Positions 1-8,467 are shown, numbered from the stretch's first letter. The stretch: 44,148 nucleotides of DNA from an uncultured Azospirillum sp. (GCA_947383875.1 CANDEX010000004.1:1-44148), one strand, 5' to 3'. The notes: generated by a model not told the origin, from the sequence alone. Numbers and translations: made by a program.

Positions 1-220
1 TGTCAGTTCCCATGTCGGGGCGAAGTTTTTGGTTGTTCCGGGAAAGAATGGTTTTGTTTTTGAAAATGAAAATTCTGAATCGTTGAGTCAGATGATCATG
101 CAGATGATTGATTGTCGGGATAGTTTGTCGGAAATGGGATGTTTTTCTCGGCAACAATATGAAAATTACGGTACGCCGGAGAGTTTTCAAAAGAAGTTTT
201 TAAGTTTATTGAAAAGATAA
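1..220 (+). CDS. Glycosyltransferase, C-terminal fragment (5' end outside window)
   Basis: The reading frame is open from base 2 to a TAA at 218-220. The visible 72 residues include a segment with GAKFLVVPGKNGFVFE, which resembles the end of the donor-binding half of GT-B (GT4-type) glycosyltransferases, where a conserved Gly-Ala block precedes a nucleotide-sugar loop of the form dgxNGxlv. The rest is a helical tail ending in FLSLLKR, as is usual when the last helix packs back on the N-terminal half. The enzyme would add a sugar to a surface glycan or lipid carrier, but its substrate cannot be told. A terminator follows directly, so this is the last gene of a leftward-lying transcription unit. 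Assignment to the glycosyltransferase class is likely; the family is inferred from a short piece. Confidence 0.6.
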   Translation, partial: VSSHVGAKFLVVPGKNGFVFENENSESLSQMIMQMIDCRDSLSEMGCFSRQQYENYGTPESFQKKFLSLLKR

Positions 221-232
221 TGTTTGAAAAAA

Positions 233-254
233 AATCCCGGATTATTCCGGGATT
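233..254. terminator. Bidirectional intrinsic terminator
   Basis: AATCCCGG at 233-240 pairs with CCGGGATT at 247-254 around a 6-nt loop. It is flanked by A-runs on the left and a T-run on the right, so it can end both the glycosyltransferase on the plus strand and the TerC-type gene on the minus strand. Confidence 0.85.
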
Positions 255-257
255 TTT

Positions 258-1220
258 TTAGTGTTTAGTGCAGCGTTTGGAGAGCAGAGACGCGCCAATA
301 CCGATAAAGATAATCGTGAAAGTTATGGCCAGCGAATGCCAAGGTTCAATTTCTACGCCCAAGTGAGGCAGAAAGATTTTGCTGCCGATAAATATCAGGA
401 TAACGGACAAAGCTTGCTTGAGGTATGTAAAGCGGCAGACAGCAGCTTCCAACAGGAAATATAAGGCACGCAGGCCGAGGATGGCAAAAATATTACTGGT
501 GTAGATAATGAAGATATCCTGTGTGATTAGAAAGATGGCCGGAATGCTGTCTAACGCGAAGATGACATCCATGGTTTCGACAATCAATAAGGCGAAAAAC
601 AGGGGGGTGATGTAGTGATGACCGTTTTCTTTAACAAAGAAATGTTCGCCGCGAAGTTCATGGGTCACATGAAAGTATTTGGATATTATCTTGTATAACC
701 GAGTGTCTCTCAGCGGTGTTTCTTCTTCCGCAGCCGGCAGAACCATTTTGATACCGGTGTAGAGCAGGAAAGCAGAGAACAGATATAATACCCAGTGGAA
801 TTCTCTAATCAAAGCATCTCCGATAAAAATCAGGAGGCCGCGCATCAGCAGAGCACCGAGTATTCCCCAGAAAAGAACGCGATGTTGGTACATCCGGGGA
901 ATTTGCAGCGATGTAAAAATCAAGGAAATGATGAAGACGTTATCCAGTGATAAGCTTTTTTCAACCAGAAAACCAGTATAGAACAGCAGTCCTTTATCAA
1001 TGCCTTCTTCGTACATAACAAAAAGGCCAAATATGCAGGCGGCGAGAATGTAAACAATGCAGAGAATGAGGGTATGCATAAAATTGGGAACTTCATTCTT
1101 GCGGTTAAAAAACAGCAAATCCCATAATAGCAGGATAATAACGGCAACGCCGAAAACGCTCCACATAACAGATTCCGGTAAAACAGGATGGTTGGTGAAG
1201 AGAGAGCTGATTTTTTCCAT
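258..1220 (-). CDS. TerC/Alx family integral membrane protein
   Basis: A TerC-family polytopic inner-membrane protein of about 320 residues, the usual size of the Alx branch. Known members are tied to metal handling, notably manganese export or tellurite resistance. The sequence shows about nine hydrophobic segments. The acidic hallmark EKSLSLDNVFII lies in an early helix, and its counterpart ETMDVIFALDSIPAIF lies in a later one; these paired Asp/Glu sites are thought to bind metal. A start 51 bases upstream (1271) is also open and would add 17 residues; the inner ATG is preferred because it gives the family length, but neither has a good ribosome binding site. No yybP-ykoY riboswitch, which often precedes such genes, was recognised upstream. 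Confidence 0.85.
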   Translation of the reverse strand: MEKISSLFTNHPVLPESVMWSVFGVAVIILLLWDLLFFNRKNEVPNFMHTLILCIVYILAACIFGLFVMYEEGIDKGLLFYTGFLVEKSLSLDNVFIISLIFTSLQIPRMYQHRVLFWGILGALLMRGLLIFIGDALIREFHWVLYLFSAFLLYTGIKMVLPAAEEETPLRDTRLYKIISKYFHVTHELRGEHFFVKENGHHYITPLFFALLIVETMDVIFALDSIPAIFLITQDIFIIYTSNIFAILGLRALYFLLEAAVCRFTYLKQALSVILIFIGSKIFLPHLGVEIEPWHSLAITFTIIFIGIGASLLSKRCTKH

Positions 1221-1337
1221 GGTGTCAACAGTTCGGTTAGAGGTTGTTCTTTGAATTAAGATGTAGTTCATATCCGTTGTATCGTCAATGTTTGAGGTGT
1301 TTTAATCAACAGAAGTCCTTAGAATAAAATAAATTTA

Positions 1338-1365
1338 TTGAATGGTTTGTTTCTGTTGCTATAAT
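1338..1365 (+). promoter_or_regulatory. Sigma-70-type promoter for the FrhB/pyruvyltransferase gene
   Basis: TTGAAT at 1338-1343 is followed after 16 bases by TATAAT at 1360-1365, about 40 bases before the start codon. Spacing and match are close to consensus. Confidence 0.65.
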
Positions 1366-1405
1366 TTTTGTATAGATTTTAATTCCTATTTTGAGAGGTT
1401 TGTTT

Positions 1406-3775
1406 ATGACTGTTGATGCTGTATCTCCCAGCCGGTGTGTGGGGTGTCATGCCTGTTTTAATATTTGTCCGGTGCGGGCGATTACAATGGTGGAAAATGA
1501 GGAAGGATTCAAATACCCGCAGTTAGACAAGCAGACCTGTGTTAATTGCGGAAAATGTGAAAAAGTATGTCCGGCTTTAATCGGGCATCCGCTTACTCAT
1601 GACAAATCTCCCGAATTTTATGCCGTGTGGAATAAAGAAAATGATATTCGCCGTCAAAGCTCATCCGGCGGGATGTTTCGGATATTGGCAGAAGAAATTA
1701 TCGCTGAAGGCGGTGTCGTTTACGGTGCGGCATTTGATGAAGCGAATCATCTGCGTCATATTCGTGTGGAAAATGTGGATGAATTGGGAGCTTTAATGGG
1801 CTCTAAGTATGTGCAAAGCGACATCGGCACAATGCTGGGGCAGGTGCGGGCAGATTTGCGAAACGGGCGGCAGGTTTTGTTCTCGGGAACGCCTTGTCAA
1901 GTTGCCGGGTTATATGCTTTTCTGGGCGGAAATCATGAAAACCTGTTGACGGTGGATGTGTTGTGCCATGGTGTTCCCTCTCCGGGTGTTTTTCAGCGTT
2001 ATTTGGAGGGAATCGGTGTTGACGGCGGTTGTCGGATTGAGTTCCGTAATAAAGATAAAGGCTGGAAACGTTTTAGCTTAATTGTTGCCGATAAAGTGCA
2101 TGAAATGTTGGATGAAAATTCTTATATGAAAGGTTTTTTGAGCAACCTTTATCTGCGACCAAGCTGTGCTGAGTGTCAATTTGTCGGTTGTAAACGTATC
2201 GGTGATGTGACACTGGGGGATTTTTGGGGTGTGAATGCTTTTCGTAAAAAATATGATGACGATTTGGGAACGTCGTTGGTTTTGCTAAATTCCCAAAAGG
2301 GAAAGTTAATGTTTGAGGCTTTGCGTTCTCGCTATGCATTGGCTGAACAGGTGCCTGATGCCAGTGCGATACCGGCGAATCCGACATTGATGCATAGTTC
2401 AACTCCGTCACTTTTAAGAGAGGCTTTTTTTGCAGATTATAAATCCGGCCTCAGTTGGCAAGAACTTGAAGAAAAATATATGTCGTCATCGGCACCGTTT
2501 GTTCGTCGTAAAGTCGGTATTTTGAATTTACAGCATAGTCCTAATTTCGGTGCTTGTCTGGTGGCTTATGCTTTGCAGACGGCTATAGAGCGTTGCGGCA
2601 GTCGGGCAACAATCATTGATTATCGTTTGTGGAAAAAGTCTCGGCTATTCAGCAAGGCTTATCGTCGTGAAAAGGCTGAAAATAAAAATTTTGAAAAGTT
2701 CCGTAATAAATTTTTGAAAAGAACCAAGCCTTGTTATGATGCGGATGATTTGGCATTGTTGAATGCTCGATTTGACACTTTTGTTACCGGAAGTGATCAA
2801 GTTTGGCGTTTTCGTTATGTTTATCGTTCATTAAAAGAATTTTTGCTGGCTTTTGCCGCTCCGCACAAGACCTTATTTTCCTATGCTGCCAGTTTGGGAA
2901 TCGATTATTGGGAAGGAAATGACGAGGCAACGGAAACCGTATGTCAAAATTTGCAGCGTTTTAACAGTATATCCGTCAGAGAAGAGTCCGGTGTTGATAT
3001 TTGCCGAGATATGTTTGGTGTTGAAGCTGTACGGGTGATTGATCCGACACTGTTATTAGGGGCTGAAGATTATGAACCGGTGATGAAAAATGAAAAGTCA
3101 GTTCCGGTTAAACCCTATTTGGCAAAGATGATTTTGGATGAAAATCCGGAAACAGAGCGAGAAATTGTGCGCTTAGCAAAAGAAAAAGGATGGGACATTA
3201 TTGATATTTATGGCGAAAAGAAAATGATTGGCGGAAAGGAGACTGTTGTATGTCGTTCGGTCGGCGAATGGCTGAAGTTGTTGCAGAATGCGGCGTATGT
3301 ACTGACGGATTCTTTTCATTGTGTTTGTTTTTCTGTCCTTTTTAGGCGTCCGTTTACTTGTGTGATTAATCCGGTACGCGGGGCTTCCCGATTAGAAAAT
3401 TTATTGGGGATTTTGGGTTTGCGTCATCGGTTGGTGGCGAAACTTGATGGTTATTTTCTTGATGAAAATGCAACAGATTATGATGAAGTTAATAAAATTT
3501 TGGCTGCGGAACGTCAGAAGGGGTATGATTATCTAAAGAATTGTTTGTGTCAGCCCGGAAAATCTTTAGCTCCGAAGAAACGGGTTCAGGTGTTGTATTT
3601 GTTTGGTTTTCTGCCTTTAGGGCGAAAAATTGTTAAGGGTGAGGTTGAAATCTTTAAGTTGTTTAATATTATACCTCTTATGAAAATTCAAAATCTGCCG
3701 ACCAGGCGGAAATATTTTTTGGGCGGATTTATGCCCTTATTGACCCTTAAAAACAAAGGCAGAAGCAGGTGTTAA
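1406..3775 (+). CDS. Ferredoxin-FrhB domain protein fused to a polysaccharide pyruvyltransferase
   Basis: A 789-residue fusion. Residues 11-22 (CVGCHACFNICP) and 45-56 (CVNCGKCEKVCP) are two 4Fe-4S ferredoxin motifs. Residues of about 75-340 look like the FrhB/FdhB family of coenzyme F420 hydrogenase beta subunits (FSGTPCQVAGL, VLCHGVPSPG, GDVTLGDFWG with extra Cys residues). Residues of about 370-680 look like polysaccharide pyruvyltransferase, with FVTGSDQVWR and LTDSFHCVCFS. The likely role is a redox step plus transfer of a pyruvyl ketal to a surface sugar; the FrhB half has no proven job in such fusions. The ATG at 1406 is chosen because GAGAGG lies 7 bases before it. The C-terminal tail carries FGFLPL and IIPLMKI units shared with the glycosyltransferase at 30431-31372. 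The next gene overlaps its end by 7 bases. Confidence 0.85.
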   Translation: MTVDAVSPSRCVGCHACFNICPVRAITMVENEEGFKYPQLDKQTCVNCGKCEKVCPALIGHPLTHDKSPEFYAVWNKENDIRRQSSSGGMFRILAEEIIAEGGVVYGAAFDEANHLRHIRVENVDELGALMGSKYVQSDIGTMLGQVRADLRNGRQVLFSGTPCQVAGLYAFLGGNHENLLTVDVLCHGVPSPGVFQRYLEGIGVDGGCRIEFRNKDKGWKRFSLIVADKVHEMLDENSYMKGFLSNLYLRPSCAECQFVGCKRIGDVTLGDFWGVNAFRKKYDDDLGTSLVLLNSQKGKLMFEALRSRYALAEQVPDASAIPANPTLMHSSTPSLLREAFFADYKSGLSWQELEEKYMSSSAPFVRRKVGILNLQHSPNFGACLVAYALQTAIERCGSRATIIDYRLWKKSRLFSKAYRREKAENKNFEKFRNKFLKRTKPCYDADDLALLNARFDTFVTGSDQVWRFRYVYRSLKEFLLAFAAPHKTLFSYAASLGIDYWEGNDEATETVCQNLQRFNSISVREESGVDICRDMFGVEAVRVIDPTLLLGAEDYEPVMKNEKSVPVKPYLAKMILDENPETEREIVRLAKEKGWDIIDIYGEKKMIGGKETVVCRSVGEWLKLLQNAAYVLTDSFHCVCFSVLFRRPFTCVINPVRGASRLENLLGILGLRHRLVAKLDGYFLDENATDYDEVNKILAAERQKGYDYLKNCLCQPGKSLAPKKRVQVLYLFGFLPLGRKIVKGEVEIFKLFNIIPLMKIQNLPTRRKYFLGGFMPLLTLKNKGRSRC

Positions 3776-4518
3776 ACGACTATACCCGAAAACAAAAAGC
3801 AGTTATCTTCTTATGGACTGCCGGATTGATTTGGATATTAGCTATGACAATACGCAGTACGGATTGGCGTTTTGCCGATCGAAGCAGTGCCGGTTTGGCT
3901 CCTTTACCGGAAACAGTTCGGGAAGCTGTTGTTCAGGTTTATGCAGCACGCGCTTTCAGTTGGCGCGGTGCTTTTGCTGTTCATAGTTGGATAGCCGTAA
4001 AACCTGAAAATGCGGATAAATATACCATATATCAGGTGATGGGCTGGTATTTACGGCGTGGTTTGCCGGCGGTTTCCGTTTCTACAGGTATTCCCGACAG
4101 GCGTTGGTATGGGGCGGAACCGATGTTGATTGGTGAAATAAGAGGGGCTGAAGCGCAGGAGGCGATTCCGCTCATAGAAAAGGCTGTGGCGGATTATCCT
4201 TATGCGCGAGAATATCGGGCTTGGCCGGGGCCGAATAGCAATACTTTTATCTCTTATATTATTCGAAATGTGCCGCAGTTGAAAGTAGCTTTGCCGTCAT
4301 TGGCGATTGGTAAAGACTGGTTGGTCGGGAATAAATTATTTGCCGTCAGCGAGAGTAAAAGCGGCTGGCAGTTTTCCTTATATGGCTTGTTGGGGATTGC
4401 GTTGGGCTGGTATGAAGGAATAGAAATTAATATTCTGGGGTTGAATTTCGGGATAGACATCCGGCGGCCGGCACTGAAATTACCTTTAATCGGCCGCATC
4501 GGAATGCCTGAAATTTAA
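3769..4518 (+). CDS. DUF3750 family protein
   Basis: A 249-residue protein with the DUF3750 signature, including HSWIAVKPENADKY, MGWYLRRGLPAV, a WYGAEP loop and the diagnostic WPGPNSNTF block around residue 150. The N-terminus has one hydrophobic segment (about residues 10-28) that could anchor it in the inner membrane or act as an uncleaved signal. The family is common in proteobacteria and its function is unknown to me. The GTG start overlaps the end of the pyruvyltransferase gene by 7 bases, so the two are probably translationally coupled. It converges on marC with a single base between the two genes and no visible terminator. Confidence 0.8.
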   Translation: MLNDYTRKQKAVIFLWTAGLIWILAMTIRSTDWRFADRSSAGLAPLPETVREAVVQVYAARAFSWRGAFAVHSWIAVKPENADKYTIYQVMGWYLRRGLPAVSVSTGIPDRRWYGAEPMLIGEIRGAEAQEAIPLIEKAVADYPYAREYRAWPGPNSNTFISYIIRNVPQLKVALPSLAIGKDWLVGNKLFAVSESKSGWQFSLYGLLGIALGWYEGIEINILGLNFGIDIRRPALKLPLIGRIGMPEI

Positions 4519-4519
4519 G

Positions 4520-5110
4520 TTAGCTTTTCATCAGAATTGACAGGTTATGGGTAAATAATTTGACGGAGATGGCCAACAGGATAATGCCGAAGAATTTTTG
4601 CAGCATATAGATTGTTCCGGCTCCCAGAAGTTTGTCTATTCTGCGGGTGAGTCTCAAAACAATGTAAACCCATGCCACATTCAGCAATACAGCAAGTATG
4701 ATGTTGATGTTTGCATATTGAGAACGGATAGAAAGCAGCGTGGTTAATGCGCCGGCACCGGCAATTAACGGAAAAACAACGGGAACGAAAGTTGCTTCTT
4801 TAGGCGAATCCGGGGCATTTTTAAAAATTTCAATATCCAAAATCATTTCTAATGCCATAACGAAAATAATCAGCGAACCGGCAATAGCGAAAGATGAAAT
4901 ATCAACATGGAACAGATTTAAAAATGCTTCTCCGACATAGAAAAAACCTAAAAACATGACCAAAGACATAATGGCTGCTTTTTTGGCATCTATTTGTTTG
5001 CCTTTCTTTTTCAGGCTGAGAAAAATAGGAATTGAGCCGGTGACGTCTATTACGGCAAACAAGATGACAAATGCACTGATAAATTCTTGAAAACTAAATT
5101 GGCTGAACAT
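4520..5110 (-). CDS. MarC family integral membrane protein
   Basis: A 196-residue protein of the MarC/YchE (UPF0056) family, predicted to span the inner membrane six times. Visible marks are the N-terminal FAVIDVTGSIPIFLSL segment, where family members carry a conserved Asp-Pro/Gly stretch, and PLIAGAGALTTLLSI in the middle. Members were once linked to multiple antibiotic resistance, but that link is not supported for MarC itself, and the transported substrate is unknown. The ATG is preceded by GAGGAAA at a suitable distance. Confidence 0.85.
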   Translation of the reverse strand: MFSQFSFQEFISAFVILFAVIDVTGSIPIFLSLKKKGKQIDAKKAAIMSLVMFLGFFYVGEAFLNLFHVDISSFAIAGSLIIFVMALEMILDIEIFKNAPDSPKEATFVPVVFPLIAGAGALTTLLSIRSQYANINIILAVLLNVAWVYIVLRLTRRIDKLLGAGTIYMLQKFFGIILLAISVKLFTHNLSILMKS

Positions 5111-5180
5111 TGTTTCCTCTGTATGGATTGTTAAAGATAAATTATACAGGGTATATAGCCAGTTACCGTTTAATTTTCAG

Positions 5181-5552
5181 TTAAACTTTTGTGGTTGGAC
5201 AAAGTTTATTTTGCCATTCGTCAACTTTGAATCCGGTAAGAACGAAATCTTTGCCGATGAGCAGTGGACGCTTAACCAGCATTCCGTTGGAGGCTAACAG
5301 TTTAAACTGTTCGTCTTCACTCATCGTTGGCAGTTTATCTTTCAGCTGCATCGATTTATAAAGCAGCCCTGAAGTGTTGACAAAGCGTTTTAATGGTAAG
5401 CCGCTGCGTTTATACCAGTCTTTAAGTTCTTGCGCTGAAGGGTTGTTTTCAACAATGTGGCGATTGGTGTAATCAATATGATGCTCTTCCAGCCAAGTTT
5501 TTGCTTTTTGGCAGGTGGAGCATTTGGGGTATTCTAAAAACAGCAGAGCCAT
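5181..5552 (-). CDS. ArsC/Spx family protein (YffB-like, thioredoxin fold)
   Basis: A 123-residue thioredoxin-fold protein. It opens with FLEYPKCSTCQKAKTWLEEH, where the CSTC pair sits in the CxxC place of Spx and YffB-type proteins. It continues with a RHIVENNPSAQEL block and LLVKRPLLIGKDF-like residues (VKRPLLIG), the conserved Arg-Pro of the ArsC fold. It could be an arsenate-reductase-like enzyme or a thiol-sensing regulator; the sequence does not decide. The start has AAGGA about 10 bases upstream. No ars operon partner is adjacent. Confidence 0.8.
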   Translation of the reverse strand: MALLFLEYPKCSTCQKAKTWLEEHHIDYTNRHIVENNPSAQELKDWYKRSGLPLKRFVNTSGLLYKSMQLKDKLPTMSEDEQFKLLASNGMLVKRPLLIGKDFVLTGFKVDEWQNKLCPTTKV

Positions 5553-5572
5553 GATAAAAAATCCTTAAATAA

Positions 5573-5601
5573 TTGCTTTTGGTTAATATAGAACATATAT
5601 T
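5573..5601 (+). promoter_or_regulatory. Sigma-70-type promoter for small membrane protein
   Basis: TTGCTT at 5573-5578 and TATATT at 5596-5601 are separated by 17 bases. The predicted start of transcription is about 25 bases before the ATG at 5633. Confidence 0.5.
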
Positions 5602-5632
5602 TATCAGAGGCAATACATGAAAGGATTATCAG

Positions 5633-5902
5633 ATGAGACAATTGGACGGATTATTAATTTGGATGGGAATAGGGGCCTTTATTTTATTTATGGTGCTGTT
5701 TTCGTTTTATGCGCTGTCTATATTGTTGCCGGTTATTTTGGTGTTGGCCGGAATATCTTTTTTACTTAATCAGGGGCGGCGTTTTTATTGGAATTATAAA
5801 GGTAAAAATCATATGTCAGCCTATCGCAGCGGCAAAAAAGAATCCCAGAATCCGAAAATAATTGATGTCGAATATGAAATTATTGATGAAGATAAGAAAT
5901 AA
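5633..5902 (+). CDS. Small membrane protein of unknown function
   Basis: An 89-residue protein with one long or two short hydrophobic helices (about residues 5-45, rich in Leu, Phe, Ile and Val), followed by a basic stretch (GRRFYWNYKGKNH) and an acidic end (DVEYEIIDEDKK). The basic residues after the membrane part predict a cytoplasmic tail. AAGGA lies 7 bases before the ATG, and the gene has its own promoter and terminator, which supports a real gene. I do not recognise the family. Confidence 0.6.
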   Translation: MRQLDGLLIWMGIGAFILFMVLFSFYALSILLPVILVLAGISFLLNQGRRFYWNYKGKNHMSAYRSGKKESQNPKIIDVEYEIIDEDKK

Positions 5903-5930
5903 AATAAAGGCACCGTAAGGTGCCTTTATT
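5903..5930. terminator. Bidirectional terminator hairpin
   Basis: A perfect 12-bp stem, AATAAAGGCACC at 5903-5914 with GGTGCCTTTATT at 5919-5930, around a GTAA loop. It sits between two convergent genes; the U-tract is short on both strands. Confidence 0.75.
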
Positions 5931-5933
5931 AAC

Positions 5934-7493
5934 TTAGATGACTTTCTGCTTTTGGCGAGAAACCAGATCTGGTGCCTGTATATCATTTTTTTCGAATTTG
6001 TAGATATTTCCTTGAGAGGAAGTGTATCCGGTCAAGACGTTTTGAACAATTTGGTCTTTTTGTTCAGAAATTTTTTGCCAGGTCAGATTGTTGCGGACAT
6101 AGTTGTTGCCGTTAGCGGCAATATTTTGACGTAAAGCTTCATCGTTAAGCAGCAATTTAAGTGCTTTAATCTGACGCCAGCGGTCTTTTTCCTGAGATGG
6201 CGCATAGATGCCGAGAGCTTTTGAAAAATCTTGATTATCGTCACGGATGTCTGCGCAATGAGCAAAATCATTAAAACCGCTGCGGCCGACGATAACAGCA
6301 GTGCCACACCCCATTGCTTCAATCGGAACCATACCGAAAGCTTCATTCAGACTGGACATTACGAAAACAGAAGAAACATTATATACACGAGCCATTTCTT
6401 TTTGATTCAAAGAAGGGAGGAAGATAACTCTGTCTTCTACATCTTTTAGAATATCACGGCATTCCTGAGTAACAGGGTTACCGATTTCACCGCTGACCAT
6501 ATAGATGACAGACGGGTCTTCTTTCATGATTTCACGCATAGAACGTGACAACTCGCTGAAGCCCTTGTCGCGAACAACACGACCAAGAGATGAAACGACT
6601 TTTTTATCTGTCAAATCAATGCTGCAATCTTCGTTATAAATATTTTTGTAGTTGAAGTGATATTTCAATTTGTGCAGATTTTGCGGAGACAGCGGTTGGA
6701 AAATTTTATCATTATATCCCGGAGGAATGATGGTGATTTTGTTTAAATCAGCCAAATAAGGAGCTGTCAGCAAGCGGGTTTGTTCATCGGGAGAAGTGGC
6801 GATGATGATGTCTGATTTGTGGAACGCAAAGGTTTCGTGTTCAATGCGTTGTTCAAAATTGTGCCATTGCCATTCTGCTTCGCTGATGTTGCCTGATTGG
6901 TATTGCGGCAGGTTGCGCTCATATTTTTTATGTCCCAGCGAATGGCTGGTGACGAGCATTACCGGGCGACGGCCTGTTTCTTCTTCAATTTTGCTGCATA
7001 ACATATCGGCAGCCAGCATACCGTCACGGTAGTGACCTTCTACAACTTCGATATTTTCAATGCAATTTTCCTTTTGGTAAAAGTCGTAGAGATTGTTAAT
7101 CAATTCCGGGAGCAGAGGAACGATTTCCTCTTTAGGAACAAAGTTGAAATGTCCGCCGGAGGGAATACGTAATACCCGGCTGCGAATTGTAGAACTTTCA
7201 TGCCATTGCAGTTCTACAGTGTAGTTTAAGTCTGAGCCGAGGTCGCGTGCAATGCCGCCAAACTGAGGACAAATGCGCGGATCTACACGGCGGGTAACCA
7301 GGTCAACATCATAATTGTTGGAATTTGCAGCTAAAGCTTTTACATAGTAAACCTGACCGCCGGTATCCTGACCCGTAATAACTTTTTTAGATGTTACTTT
7401 AGTTGTGGGATAACCTTTTTCATCCAGTTCAAATGCAAAGTCACCTTCAACCAAGCCATGTGTTGAAAACATGACTTTTAATTTTTTTGTCAT
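5934..7493 (-). CDS. GT4 glycosyltransferase, sucrose-phosphate-synthase/sucrose-synthase-like
   Basis: A GT-B fold retaining glycosyltransferase of 519 residues. Near residue 43 it has TGQDTGGQVYYVKALA, the Gly-Gly-Gln acceptor loop typical of sucrose-phosphate synthase and sucrose synthase. TSHSLGHKKYERN follows in the middle, then IIPPGYN at the domain hinge and EAFGMVPIEAMGCGTAVI, the E-x7-E donor site of family GT4. A likely role is transfer of glucose from a nucleotide sugar to a sugar or sugar phosphate, perhaps making sucrose or a related compatible solute. No sucrose phosphatase is fused to it or adjacent. The ATG at 7493 is used; a TTG at 7499 is equally open. A 9-bp inverted repeat overlaps its upstream region. 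Confidence 0.8.
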   Translation of the reverse strand: MTKKLKVMFSTHGLVEGDFAFELDEKGYPTTKVTSKKVITGQDTGGQVYYVKALAANSNNYDVDLVTRRVDPRICPQFGGIARDLGSDLNYTVELQWHESSTIRSRVLRIPSGGHFNFVPKEEIVPLLPELINNLYDFYQKENCIENIEVVEGHYRDGMLAADMLCSKIEEETGRRPVMLVTSHSLGHKKYERNLPQYQSGNISEAEWQWHNFEQRIEHETFAFHKSDIIIATSPDEQTRLLTAPYLADLNKITIIPPGYNDKIFQPLSPQNLHKLKYHFNYKNIYNEDCSIDLTDKKVVSSLGRVVRDKGFSELSRSMREIMKEDPSVIYMVSGEIGNPVTQECRDILKDVEDRVIFLPSLNQKEMARVYNVSSVFVMSSLNEAFGMVPIEAMGCGTAVIVGRSGFNDFAHCADIRDDNQDFSKALGIYAPSQEKDRWRQIKALKLLLNDEALRQNIAANGNNYVRNNLTWQKISEQKDQIVQNVLTGYTSSQGNIYKFEKNDIQAPDLVSRQKQKVI

Positions 7494-7505
7494 TGTCAAA
7501 AAACT

Positions 7506-7531
7506 CCATTAAATTAATAACCATTTAATGG
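7506..7531. promoter_or_regulatory. Perfect 9-bp inverted repeat at the SPS-like gene start
   Basis: CCATTAAAT at 7506-7514 and ATTTAATGG at 7523-7531 are exact inverse copies with an 8-base gap. The repeat touches the GGAG ribosome binding site of the minus-strand gene and lies at the predicted transcription start. It could be an operator or an RNA hairpin that partly hides the ribosome binding site. Confidence 0.5.
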
Positions 7532-7535
7532 GTTT

Positions 7536-7563
7536 AATGTAACAACTATCCTGTTAGAGTCAA
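7536..7563 (-). promoter_or_regulatory. Candidate promoter of the SPS-like gene
   Basis: Read on the minus strand, TTGACT (7563-7558) is followed after 16 bases by TACATT (7541-7536), which places the transcript start near 7529. Confidence 0.45.
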
Positions 7564-7615
7564 CAAATTTAAAGGTTGGGTGTTTTTTTTGTATATTATT
7601 TTATAGATAATAGTT

Positions 7616-8467
7616 TTAGAGGTTAAATAGATGACTGTATGCAAAAGATAAGCCTATCATAAAGTTGCTGCCTGACTTAGGTGCTTCTCTTGATTGGGCT
7701 TCAAAGTAAGATATGTAAGGTGCTATGCTTAAGTCTTTGTGGATTTTTACATCCATTCGGCTGGTGAGGTTGAATTCATATTTGAAATCCGTGCCGACAT
7801 ACCGGCTGTATACAAAATAATCCCGGAAATAACTGTCAAGTTGGAATTTAACGCCTTCACGCAGCGGATATTCGGCGCGGATGCCAATTTCATAAGCGGT
7901 TTTTGTGTCGCTGGGGGTATAGGTCATGTCTAATTCTTCGACCAATGCAGCATAAATTTCTTTGATATATGTACCGTTGAAAAGTTTGATACCACCTTTC
8001 CCGCGCAGCGTTTTATTACGCGGAGCATCAGTGTTGGCTGTGAATTCCGTCTGATAACCTAGACTGGCGAACGGGCCGACATCGGCTTCTTCATATTTCC
8101 ACATTTTGCGCGCATAGTCGCTGGTGAGCAAAATTTTATCAGCATTTTCAGAAGATGTGGTTGTGCCATCAGCTTTTTTGAGTTTTGTTTTTCCGTATTC
8201 CATAAATATCGTATTGTTCCACTGATAATCCGGTTGGCTGTATTCTAAAGCAAAATCAAACACGCCTTTCAGCAATGTTTCGCTGTCAGCACTGAGTTGT
8301 GAATTGGGGGAATTTTGATATTGTTCGGCATTGGAAACAGAAGTGGAAGACATTTCCAGAGCTACTCTGCGAAAATCTGCCCGCCAGCCGTTGAAATTAT
8401 TATCGGCGGCCAAAGTCGGGAAGGCAACTAAACTTAAAACACAAACAGCAGTTATATTGCGCAGCAT
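7616..8467 (-). CDS. Exported beta-rich envelope protein, possibly an outer-membrane barrel
   Basis: A 283-residue protein with a clear signal peptide (MLRNITAVCVLSLVAFPTLA, then cleavage before ADNN). The rest alternates polar and hydrophobic residues in short strands with many Tyr, Phe and Thr, and ends in FAYSHLFNL. This resembles small outer-membrane barrels, perhaps the DUF481/DUF3078 kind, though the last residue is Leu rather than the usual Phe. The start at 8467 is chosen because GGAGAG lies 7 bases upstream and it begins the signal peptide exactly; the longer frame begins with a TTG inside that site. Function unknown. Confidence 0.6.
   Translation of the reverse strand: MLRNITAVCVLSLVAFPTLAADNNFNGWRADFRRVALEMSSTSVSNAEQYQNSPNSQLSADSETLLKGVFDFALEYSQPDYQWNNTIFMEYGKTKLKKADGTTTSSENADKILLTSDYARKMWKYEEADVGPFASLGYQTEFTANTDAPRNKTLRGKGGIKLFNGTYIKEIYAALVEELDMTYTPSDTKTAYEIGIRAEYPLREGVKFQLDSYFRDYFVYSRYVGTDFKYEFNLTSRMDVKIHKDLSIAPYISYFEAQSREAPKSGSNFMIGLSFAYSHLFNL

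Noticed and set aside
1221..1337. yybP-ykoY manganese riboswitch before the TerC-type gene
   Set aside because: No paired arrangement with the conserved loop motifs could be drawn in the upstream region.
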